Below, piece after piece: positions 1 through 10,444 of a DNA stretch of 64,000 bases. The stretch's first letter is position 1; every line of letters starts with the position of its first letter. The notes under the pieces were generated by a model, which saw only the letters and a program-made list of their open reading frames with translations, did no database searches and was not told where the DNA came from. This stretch comes from Edaphochlamys debaryana. Taxonomy: Eukaryota; Chlorophyta; Chlorophyceae; Chlamydomonadales. The stretch is taken from NCBI GenBank assembly GCA_016858145.1, contig JAEHOE010000028.1, positions 62,001 to 126,000 of the forward strand. Reading direction: 5' to 3'. The position numbers were made by a program, and so were the translations under genes.

Positions 1-1433
1 TGTTGTGTAATCTCTTTGTTTCCATGTTCATGGGGGATTCAGCTATTCACCCGGACAAAACAGCATGGCATCTGGATGCCATGGTATTCATTGTGTTACG
101 TACAGACGTCGGGTTGAAGGCATGGAGCTTAGCGTGTTCGCACTTGTGTCGAGTGTCCCCGGGCCTTGGTGGTAGCTTCGGGCATGGACCCCGCAGGGGG
201 CGTCAGACGTTCGAGGGGAGAAGCGTCCCAGGTCCACAGGGAGCCGAGGGAGGAGGGCATAGCCCATGGTCCACAGGGAGTTAATGAGGGCTCAGGGATG
301 TTAAGTCGATGTGAATTTCCGGTAGCAGACGGCTTGGTGATGAGCAGCCGAGGCGCCGAGCAGGCACATGGTGCCCCGCTGACCACGCCGTCCATGTAAG
401 CACATGGTGCCGTGGCCCGTGGGTGAACGAGCCCTGGCATGTCACTGCTGTCGGTGGCCCGCTTCTGGCGTTCTGGCCTTCTGGCCGGTCTCAGTCACCT
501 TTTCGGTGCCGCAGACTGGGGGCAGAGGGCTCTCGCCAGTGCTGGAGAGCGGCGAAGTCCGGTCCAGGGGACGGAAGGTGGGCTCTGGCGGCGAGATTGA
601 ACAGGGGGTGATGGTGTACCGCCCTGTTGGCCAGCCGCGCCGTGCGCCCAATCGTCAGTGTGGGCTCGATGACACGCTGGGTCGTGACATTAGGTTGATA
701 GCATCCATTGCGCGCTGTGACTGCACGGCGTGTGCCATACATGGTGCATGCCCCGACTGCCTGGGCTGTGCCGCGGGGCCTCTCTGGGTGATGCCATTTA
801 GGGCACGTCAGTTCACTGCATGCCCCGAAACAGAGTTCGAATGATCAAAGCCTAGCGCCCACCTGACTCAGCCATCTATACCGGCCCGTCAACCCCTCGT
901 ATCCACCCTAGCTGCTCTGTCTTGCGCTTGCGTGACCTCAACTCTGGCCCTAACGGAGCGTGCGGGTTGGGTCATCGCGTATGTAACTGTATCCTGTCTC
1001 CTTCTACCCAAGACTGCGTCTGGCCTCAATCATGTAATGCACGCGAGGCTTGGCCGCACTCTGGCGGGCTGCCCATGCATGCCCACTAGTGCTATTGGTA
1101 AAGATGAAGAAGACGCCAGCCCCAGCAATGCTGTACGCCGAATGAGCCCAAGGGATACACACCGCCGGCCCCTGCCCTGCTGCACGCCACGCGGCCCGAG
1201 GCCAAGTGACCCCGTTGCAACCGATACTTTCCGTGATTCTTCCCGCGCTGGCTGACCCATGGCAACTTGATGAGAGCATCGCAAGCCCCTATCTACAGCG
1301 AAGTGCCCATGGCGGCCCACTTGCATAGCCCTTGGCTGAGGACATTGGCGGATTGGGCGCAGACACTCGGGAGCCTATCGCTGACTGCACATGGGTCCTC
1401 AGCAATGCCTGCTGGGCTCGGACTCTCGGTCTC
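1..1433. other. Intergenic flank downstream of the minus-strand glycosyltransferase
   Basis: I see no convincing gene here; reading frames are short and have no family resemblance. A plus-strand TGTAA, the usual volvocine polyadenylation signal, lies at 6-10 and could belong to a gene ending just left of the window. The region should contain the 3' UTR of the minus-strand gene ending at 1434, but I did not find a clear minus-strand TGTAA. Confidence 0.5.
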
Positions 1434-4400
1434 TCAAGATGCGCCGGCCGGCTTGGGCTTGCCGCTGGGCCACAGCATCTCCGCCACCAGGTCGTACACG
1501 GAGGTGATGTACTTGATGGACAGTGCGGCAGATCTGTACGGCAGTACGGCGGGGAAGCAGGCAGACCTGGGTCAGAGAGGTCGAGGCCCCCGGCGCAGGT
1601 GCAGGGTGTGTGCAGCTGCGCCTTGTCTCCGCACCCAGCCTCTAGCCTGGGTCGACATTCCCTAGATCTACGCTGCACATCACAACCCTGGCCCATTCAC
1701 CTGTAGGAGGGCTGCTTGCGCGCGCCCAGGTGCATGGACACGGCGACTGACCAGCGCTCCAGCGTGCCGTTGGGCAGCGAGGCGGCGCCCTGCTTGAGGT
1801 GCTTGGGCACCTCGTACATCTCCTTCAGGCCCAGGATCTCGCCCATGTACCTGTACGGCAGGCAGATATGGTCGTACGAGCGCTCCAAGCAAAGGGTTCA
1901 CGAGGTAAGAGATCACATGCAATCATAAGCGGCCTGCGTGCATGCTCGCCAACTAGCTCTTGGGACCTCGCTCTTTCCGCAAGTACGCGTGAACAAGCGT
2001 ACCCGGCCCCCCTCGCCTGCTCGCCTGCCCAGCGGCGTGTATCCCGGGTCGGTGATGGGGAAGCCCAGGCGCCACAGGCAGCGGGACATGAAGGCGTCGC
2101 CTCCCAGCGGGAAGCTGGCCACAGAGGTCTCGGGGGCATTGATGCAGGTCTGCGGGGAGGGCGGGGAGGGGCGCCACGCTGGAACAGGTGACTGTCAGGC
2201 ACACGAGCCGCAGGGGCACTCAGGCTTCTGCATCGCCACGGCAGAAAATCAAGGCTGCGGGAGTCCACACACCATTGGCAGGGCAATTGACGAACAACAT
2301 GGTCTGGGGCAAATCGGCTTGACCCCCGGCTGCTGAACCGCTGGTGGAGGCTTACCTCATACGCACGGAGCCCCTCGCCGCCCTGCAGCGCTGCCAGGCG
2401 CTTGAAGAGGCCGATGGAGAAGATTGCCCCCACGCCGCCCCACGGCACGGGGCCCTCCCACTCCTGCTGGCAGCGTGTCGCATTGCCTTGGAAGCGAGCG
2501 CACAGGGTCTGAGGCAGGCGGGCGGGGTGGCAGGGGTTCCGTGGCAGGGGTTCCGTGGCAGGGGTCCCAGGACGAGCACGGCAGGGGGCGGGAGGCTCAT
2601 GTCAGCTGTATAGCTACTGAGCAAAGACGTGGGGGAAAATCCAGACACCGGTCCCAAGTGCTCCCCACGTGCTGGCGACGTAGCGCTTACGTCTGTGCGG
2701 CAGAAGCAGTCCTTGGACACCGCCTGGCCCTGGCCGCTGCCCGGCCCTGGTGCCCTGGGGGCGTCCTCCGTGCTCAGCAGGCGCTGGCTCGCGTGCTGAG
2801 GATACAGGTGGCAGGGCATGCACCTGCGGCGGCAGGCGGTGGCCAGCAGAAGCAGGCAGCCAAGCATGCCGAGGTGAGGAACACTAGGCATGGCCTCAGA
2901 TGCATGGCCTTTACTCGGCGGACCAACGACGTTATGAGCATGCAACCGCAGAAGCCGCCTCCCCACGAACGTCCACCCCTGCCCACCGGAGGTTCCAAAC
3001 GTCGTCGGGGGGCGACTTGGACCCGGGGATGAGGCAGTCCGACAGGAAGTACTGGGGCAGGCAGGGGGCAGGGGGCAGGGGGCAGGGGGCAGGGGAGGAG
3101 ACTCAAGGAAGCCGGCTAGCCGCGGGCGCAGAACAGACTCGGCGCACTACGATAGTGACGCGCAGCAGTCCCAGAAGGACAGGAAAGGTAGAGCAGTGCC
3201 CTGACCAAGCCGCTGAACGCGGCACTGCATCCAACCCACGTCACATCGCCCTCCACTCCCCCGCTCACCGGCAGCTGCGGGTCGTAGTCCCTCAGCAGCG
3301 CCTTAACGCCCCGCATGAAGAACACCGTGTCATCGTCACCCATCAGCATCCACTTGAAGGGGTCCGTGTCCGCGCCACCACTCCCGGCCTCCGCCCCCTT
3401 GCCCTTGGCTTCCTTTCCCTTGGCCGCGTCCGTGGAGGCCTTGCCACCTGACGCCGGGGCGCCCTCCAGTTGGCGGGTGTGCTTCACCGCCGCGGCTTGC
3501 CCCGCCTGCCCTGGGGCCTGGGCGTTGTGGAGGTGCGGCCGGTGCGGGGCGGCGGGCGAGGGCAGCAGCTGCTCCACGGTCCAGGGGCCCATGGAGGCGG
3601 GCGCCGCAAGGGCCGCGTAGGCCAGGATGGGCGTCATGGCGGCGCGCCGGTCGCCCTGCGGAGGGGGGTTGCATGGGTTCGGGCAAGCGGGATCAAGGCA
3701 GGGAGCATGAGGCGGGGGGCCCGGGCGCCTGGTCAGCCGCAGCCTGGGCCGGGGCATGTCAGGGGTGCGGTGACCGGTGAGCAACCAGGTAGCCAGTGAG
3801 GCACCGGTAGTGGTGCACATGTGCCCAAGCCCCGGGACCCCAGTCCCTGCCTCCAAATAGTGGTCGCGCTGGTCGTCCGCCATGCGCTTGAAGTTGGGGT
3901 ACCAGGCGAACGACTCCCGGTTCCTGCGCAGGGCGGGGCAGCCACACCGAAGCCCATCAACAAACACGCTAAGCGCTAAGGTTCCATCAGCTTCAGGCTC
4001 CAGTCCGATGAAGCTTAAGGCGCGGTGGCTTGCATCGTACCACGATCCACGCCACTACTAGTCACGCTTGGGCGCAGCCAGCTGGCCGCGAGATCCGGAT
4101 CTCACTTGCGGGCGTTAGTCACCGCCTCGGCCGAGAGGTTGCCCGGGGCCTCGTCCATCACGAACACCGCCCGCATGCCCTTGCGCCAGTAGCGGCTGGC
4201 CTGGGCAAGGTGGAGCCTCTCCGCGCTGCAGGGCGCAGCGTAGACAAAGTCGTCGTTCAGGAGGGAGGGCGAGGCTGCGCTGGGTTTGGGGTCGGGGTCG
4301 GGGTCGGAGGCGGCGCTGCCAAACGCCTCCTCGTCCCCTGCCGTGTGCCGAAGCACCCGGCGGGTGGCGGGTTCGTCCTCGTCCTCGCCCTGCCCGGAGG

Positions 4401-4707
4401 ATGATGTCGCGGCTAGCTCGCTGTCGTTTTCGTCCTCAACCTCGTCTTGGAGCGCACCCAGACGAGTGAGGTCGAGGCCGGCCGGCCAGGAGGCTTGCGG
4501 GATGAGGCCGGCTGGCAGGGAGTCCATGGCGCAAGTCTGGCCTTCGCCGTCGTCCTGATCCGGCGTGGCGTGCTGATTAGCTGGGCGCCAGAGGGAGAGC
4601 AAGCGGCCTAAGAGCCCCGCAGAGTGTTGCGGGGCCGCCGTCGCGCGGGCCACGGCCAGTAGCCCGAGAATCAGCCATGGCAGGGACGGGTGCCGCCAAA
4701 CCCGCAT
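1434..4707 (-). CDS. Fringe-like (GT31/DUF604-type) glycosyltransferase, copy A
   Basis: Predicted 595-aa type II or secreted Golgi/ER glycosyltransferase. Exons, 5' to 3' on the minus strand: 4707-4106, 3923-3851, 3655-3269, 3051-2987, 2823-2691, 2508-2356, 2149-2025, 1850-1701, 1533-1434; all phases agree. The start is the first ATG, followed by a hydrophobic signal or anchor (LPWLILGLLAVARA). The DxD-type metal/nucleotide-sugar motif is DDD at about residues 322-324 in KWMLMGDDDTVFF. Later conserved blocks are PVPWGGVGAIFSIG, FPLGGDAFMSRCLWRLG and YMGEILGL, matching the usual fringe order. An acidic low-complexity stretch follows the signal. It is a paralogue of the gene at 5894-9151, arranged head to head. 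Two introns appear to use GC donors (3850, 2024), and two introns present in copy B are absent. The sugar donor and acceptor are not predictable from sequence. Confidence 0.88.
3057..3096. repeat. Short G-rich tandem repeat in a glycosyltransferase intron
   Basis: About five copies of a 7-bp unit (cagggggc-type) lie just inside the intron 3052-3268 of copy A. In the transcribed (minus) sense this is a C/T-rich run directly before the acceptor at 3052-3053, so it doubles as the polypyrimidine tract. Confidence 0.7.
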
Positions 4708-5893
4708 GTCCGCGGGGCCACGCACACTGAGCAGTGTCGGCGGGTTTCACACGCGATAGCAGTCCTTTTGACCACCAGCCAGTAATGGCACACGCAGCAA
4801 ACGAGAGCAGGCGCTGTCTGCAGCGTGCCGCGAGGGGGCAAGGGATGAGTCTGCTGCGCGTTAACAGCCTGCTCTGTCAGACGTGGGGTGCTATGATCAC
4901 GCAGGTCAGCAGGCTGGAGCCTGAAGGCGAGCAAAGGTTATGTAAACCGAAAGCGGAATCGCGGAATGCGAGGAAGGTGTGGAGATGTCGAAGGCCTGAT
5001 GTGGACAAGAGGTATTGGTTGCAGATGCAGTATACAGCTGCGTGGAGGGCGGTCCGGAGGGCCGCTTCCCCTGACATCCGATTGGCATCGCCCCACTGAA
5101 GGTCAGGTCACGCACGACACGCCCGCGAGTCTGCAAGCTGCAACAACAAGCTTAGTGAGACACGACAACAATCACACGTCTTTCTTCTTTGGGGCCGCGA
5201 CGACGCCCGTCTGTCAGAGCAAGTGTCGGGGCGCACCCGGGTCCCGGGAGCTTTCCTGCAAATGCGCGAACCCAGCAGTCATCGCCTTCAAGATGATGCT
5301 CTCGCCAGAGCACGGAGCAGGGCCGAAATGCGCGCTTTAACCCAAGGTTCGTTGCCCCCGGTTACTTTCCGTTATACGAGACCCTTTACGTGTAGCGCAG
5401 CCATTTGACCCGCTCAAGGCCTGAGCATGAAGTGTATGCTTCAAAGGCCCACACCGCTGCGCCAGAAGCACCGCAGCAGCCGAGGGAAGGTGTGAGCCTC
5501 GCCGGAACCTGGCTGCATCCCGAAGCCGCAATCGCCCACCCATACCCCATACAGGTACGCACCGTGCTCATACTCCTATGCAGCAAGATACACCTAGTAC
5601 TTACCGACCAGACAGCCGACGCCCTCCGAGTCGGAGGTAGACCCGCTCTCGTCTCGCTTATGAACCTTCTCAAACATCGTCACAGCTGTCTGTTTCATGC
5701 CCTTGCTTGTCTTTACCTTAGCTCTTTACTTGGCTACTGAGGACTCTTACCGATTCCAGTTGAGGTCACGCTGTTTAGGCTTTCACACGCTGAATCGCTT
5801 GAAGGCCTGCTCGACGCTGCTGCTTCGGACTGTGTCGCGCTGAGCCGAGCCGCGTGCTAGCCGCCGGGCGGCAGCACCTCCCCTCCCGGCGCC
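4708..5893. promoter_or_regulatory. Shared divergent promoter region of the glycosyltransferase pair
   Basis: This 1186-bp stretch separates the start codons of two divergently transcribed paralogues and must hold both 5' UTRs and both promoters. No coding frame looks real. I did not find a certain TATA box. The shared location suggests, but does not show, co-regulation. Confidence 0.6.
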
Positions 5894-8800
5894 ATGTCGC
5901 TACACCACATCGCGCTTGCGGTGTCGCTGCTCTGTGCCACTCAGACGACGGCGGATGGGACCCTCACCCGACTGCTGCAAACCTTTCGGGGCCTCCGCCC
6001 CATACCCACGCCCCCGAACCTCGACGGACACGGCCATGAACTCGTGCCCCCGGCACTCTGGACCTCCGCCAGCCTACGCTTAGCCGACGTTGGCAGCCGG
6101 GGATCTTCCAGGACGCTGCAAAGCGTTCCCAGCGAGGACAGCGCGTGGGAGGACCCTGACCCTGACCCGAACCCCAAGCCATCTCGCCCGCCGCTCCGCA
6201 ACGAGGACTTCGTCTACGCAGCGCCTTGTAGTGAGCAACGTCTGCAGCTTGCCCAGGCCAGCCGCTACTGGCGAAAGGGCATGCGGGCGGTGTTCATCAC
6301 GGGTAAGCTGCAGAGGGTCAGGGGTTGTAATCATGGCACTGGGCGTGTGGGTTGAGCCTGCTGCAGCCTGCGGGTTGCCCCACAGCTGCCTCTGACGCGC
6401 CCCCTGCCGCCGCTGCCCACAGACTACCCCGCCGACAAGCTCTCACCGGAGATTGTAGCCAGTGCAGCCAAGTGAGAGGGTCTTGCGAAGGAGGCGAAAG
6501 ACGGCGAGGAGTATGTGCTCGGCCAGTCGTTGCTCGCGGGGTGCAGCTGCGCACAGAATCTGGTGTGGGTAGGCAAGTGGGCCAACATGGGCAGCATGAC
6601 CCCACAGTGGCATTCTTTCCCTCAATCCCCAGGTACCGGGAGTCGTTCGCCTGGTACCCCAACTTCAAGCGCATGGCAAACGACCTCAGGGACCATTATT
6701 TGGAGGTACTAGGGGGCGGGGGGCAGGGGGGACCGATGTGCGTCGGTGGTGCTGGGCATGACCCATCTGGGTCGACCAGTAACATGGTTGCGCGGCTTCT
6801 GCCGGTCCCACAGACTCTGGGCGGCAGGGCAGCCTTAAAGCGCCCAAAGCAGAACTATCAACGATGTCTTCTCTGCATGCGTGCCCTCGCAGGGCGACCG
6901 GCGTGCGGCCATGGCCCCAATCCTGGCCTACTCCACTCTGGCAGACCCCGCGGCTATGTACCCCTGGACTCTGCAGCCGCCAAAGCCCCGGGCCAAGGAG
7001 GCCGTGGGTGGCTCGGCCCAGGCTTCAGCGGAGAAGGGGGCGGGGGCCGGGAGTAGTGGTGTGGACACGGACCCTTTCAAGTGGATGCTGATGGGTGACG
7101 ATGACACGGTGTTCTTCATGCGGGGCGTCAAGGCGCTGCTGAGGGACTACGACCCGCAGCTGCCGGTGAGCGGGGGGAGCGGAGGGCGGTGTGATGTGGG
7201 CTGGAGGCCAGGGGTTGCGGCCAGCTGCCTTCTCATGCGTTACTGGGGTAGCCGCCACCCGGACTAAGCCACTCATGTTTTGCATCGCCCCCTTGTATCC
7301 ACGCCCAATACTACCTTGCCTCAGTACTTCCTGTCTGACTACCTCTACTATGGAGCCATGACGCCCAAGCCCGAGTTCTGGTGAGAAGCGGGTCTTGTGG
7401 ATTGACTGGACGGTTTCCAGGCTCCTGTGGAGTAGTGCTTGAGCGCCCCATGGCCTGCGCTCGGGTGGGCTATGGCGCGGTGCCACCGGCAACCTGAGGC
7501 TTGGCGACGACGGGACAAGACCAGTACGACCTGCGCCCAGCCGACCCACATGGACCCCTGTCACCGCTGCGCTCGCCTCCGCTGCGCAGGGATATGCGCT
7601 GCACCCCCTGCCACCACCCCAACCACCAGCGCCGCCGGGCGGGGTCGCGGAGGCTGCTGGCGGCGGAGCAGCCGAAGGGCTCCGGCGCTGGCACGAATGG
7701 CAAGGCAAAGGGAGCCCTGCCCAAGGGCTGCAACTGCAACACAGAGGTGCGCTGCTGCGCTGTGGGGCTGCTGCCTTTCATGTCCATTAGGGGTTAGCAT
7801 GAGGGCTCGGATTACGGCTCAGAAGTCTTGGCTGACGGCCCGCCGTGTCACTGTCCGCAGCACCTCTGCAAGCGGCGCTTCCCCAAGAACGTGACGCAAT
7901 GCGTCCAGGAGTGGGAGGGCCCCGTGCCTTGGGGCGGCGTGGGCTTCATCATGTCCATAGGCCTCTTCAAGGCCATCGCCGCGCAGGACGCGGGCGAGGG
8001 GCTCAAGAAGTTTGAGGTGGGACGGGATGGGGTGTCATGCATGGACCTGGAATGAACAGTAGACCACGCTCAGGCAACGCGACCAGGGGCCTTGGTGAAG
8101 TACACTAGGCTTGCATACAATTACCGCATTCACGTGCTCTGTGCTGCGTCCGCAGGCCTGCGTCAACGCCCCCAACACGTCCGTGATGTCCTTTCCCGAG
8201 GGAGGCGACGCATTCCTCTCGAGGTGCCTGTGGCGCCTGGGCTTCCCGATCACCGACCCGGGCTACACGCCGTGGGGCAGGTGGGACCCGGCCAGGGCCC
8301 CCAGCCAGGGGGAAGCAATGTGTCGGCAGGGACTCTCCCGTGTCCGAGCAAGCGGCCGGCCTTGTGCCTGAATTGACATTGAGTCAAGTGCCATAGGTTG
8401 ATTCACCCAATTGCGCCAAGCGCGCACTACATTCGCCATGAGCACATACCGGTATGCTCCTTATGTCAGCACCCGTCATCATCTGCCCACGCTCGCTCGC
8501 TTGCGCCTGTCGTACAGGTACATGGGCGAGATCCTGCATCTGCATGCGCTGTACGACGCACCCACCAACCTCACCCGCGGCGAGCTGCCCAAGGAGGCCC
8601 AGCAGAGGTGGGTAGTGGGGAGCGGGCAGTGGATGTGCGCACGGCTACCGTCAATTGTCACAAATAACTGCACTGCCTGGGCGCATGGCAGCATACCTAG
8701 GCGTCCGGAAGGGACCGTACAGCCATGCTACCTGCACTGGGATCTCCATCTGCTGCATACTGAGTCTCCGGCCTGCCCACGTGCTTCCGCGCAGGTGGAC

Positions 8801-9151
8801 CAATGCCGTGAGCATGCACCTGGGGCAGCGCCAGTTCAAGAGTTACAAGTGAGCGAGGGGCGGGCGGCGAGGGTGTGACTTATCACACAGCTCTGGGTTC
8901 GGGGCCGGACGCTACTTGTGGCACTGAAGGTGCCGGGCCGGAAGGAGCAGCCGCGGTGCAGCGGGCCCGTCGAGCGGGACGCAGACACAGCAATCCGCAT
9001 GACGTCATCAGCATCTGACCCACATGGTGACCCCCATGTGCCCTCCTCCAGGGCCGCCGCGTTAGGCACCAAGTACGCGGTGGGCGTGTACGACCTAATT
9101 GCCGAGATGCTGTGGCCTAGCGGCAAGCCCAAGCCGCCGGGGTCGTCCTGA
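5894..9151 (+). CDS. Fringe-like (GT31/DUF604-type) glycosyltransferase, copy B
   Basis: Predicted 513-aa secretory-pathway glycosyltransferase. Eleven exons: 5894-6302, 6423-6471, 6633-6705, 6893-7165, 7325-7380, 7590-7746, 7861-8016, 8156-8280, 8518-8607, 8795-8848, 9052-9151; every junction is GT-AG and in phase. The N-terminus MSLHHIALAVSLLCATQ looks like a signal peptide or anchor. The DDD metal-binding motif is at about residues 246-248. It is followed by PVPWGGVGFIMSIG, a TSVMSFPEGGDAFLSRC block and the tail AEMLWPSGKPKP, shared with copy A. Cys-rich segments (MRCTPCHH, GCNCNTE) may form disulfides in the lumen. Copy A lacks the introns 6303-6422 and 8608-8794 of this gene. A TGTAA at 9941-9945 may end its transcript. 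Confidence 0.9.
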
Positions 9152-10444
9152 GGTCAGCGGCGCGTCTGCTGGCGAGGAGGGGGCGCCCTGTCCGCCGTGC
9201 TTGCGCAGTTGAAGCTTCTCTGGCCCTGATGAAGGCAAGGGCACTAGCATGTGTGGATTTTACCTGGTCGGAAGCGCGGTTGCGTCCGGCGTCCAGGCAG
9301 GGAAGGGGCCAAGGCCTCGGCCTGGGCTTGCCGGCGTCTTGCAGTGCCACAGCCCACAGGGGTCCAAGGGGCAACGAGGGCACGGATCTGGCCCGCCATC
9401 CGCCCATGCCATCCAGCATGTCAGAGAGTCAGACAACAGCTAGGGTTATAGCAGTGGTGCAGGGGCCGGGAGACTTTGGTGGTTTCGGGTCAGAGGGTAG
9501 ACTGTACGTCAGGTCAGTGCAGGCCATAGCTTGCCGATTGCAAAAGTGGGTTAGCCTAAGCGGGCTCTATCTGTAGGCAGTAGGCAGCGTTTGAAGTGCA
9601 AAGGTTGTCAACAGCAGGTGTGTGTTAGTGTGCGATGGCTGCAAGAGCCATTATTGATCCCTTCATCCGGCGCTTCCATTCTTACATACCTTGGGTCCTT
9701 GGCCTCGCTTTAAGGGCCAAGGTGATGGACACAACCTGTTGGGGCGGGCGGAGGCCCTATTGCTCCGCCTGCCATGGTGGTCGTGCGCTCGTACATAATG
9801 CAGGAGCAGATGGTATGGTCCTTGGTAGACAATAGTGAACATTTATCTCTTTATGTCGTGACTGCGCAGGGCTTGTGTGGTGATTGCGCAGGGCTTGTGT
9901 GGTGAATGGCGTAAGCCGGGCGGGACGGCGCCATGTCCACTGTAACCAGGTTGGCGGGAACTCCCGCCGCGGCCGTGGATTTTAAGCTGACCGTTGATGT
10001 ATGCACGTGTTACCAGTCTTGCACGGAAGAGTAGTACCTGACTGGCATGGGACACCGGTATGTCGCTTGGGAGGGCACGTGAGGGCCTGCGCGGGAACGG
10101 GGCGACCGGGTATGCGCGTGTCGAACCGGAAGGGTCCATCGGTCCGCCAGCGTCATGCCCTGGGAGCTGATGCAAGCTTAATCAAGAGTGTTTTAGCTGC
10201 AGACCTCTACCCACACATCCTTCTGGACAGCGCACATGTGCTCAGACCGAAGCGGTCACTTGGCGGGCCCCCAAAACCCGCTCAGCGCCGACGCTTTGCC
10301 CCGCCTCCCGCTCTGAAGCTCGCGAACACTGAGCAATAATTGATATGAATGCGTCGCAAACGAAGATGCGTGTATTGCGCCCAACGCGACTAAGGCTGGA
10401 CTCATGCTGAACGCCCCGGACACGCCGAACGGTTGCGTGCAAGC
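9152..10444. other. Intergenic region, 3' UTR of glycosyltransferase B and upstream region of the cyclase
   Basis: No gene is visible. A TGTAA at 9941-9945 is the first plus-strand polyadenylation-type signal I noticed after the stop at 9151. A 22-bp direct repeat (ctgcgcagggcttgtgtgg core) lies just before it. The right part must hold the promoter and 5' UTR of the cyclase. Confidence 0.5.
9859..9902. repeat. Two 22-bp direct repeats
   Basis: Units 9859-9880 and 9881-9902 differ by one base and abut exactly, about 40 bp before a TGTAA signal. This looks like a recent small tandem duplication. Confidence 0.8.

Noticed and set aside
4708..4725. Longer N-terminus for glycosyltransferase A starting at 4725
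   Set aside because: The codon there is GTG; the first ATG is at 4707 and directly precedes the hydrophobic signal.
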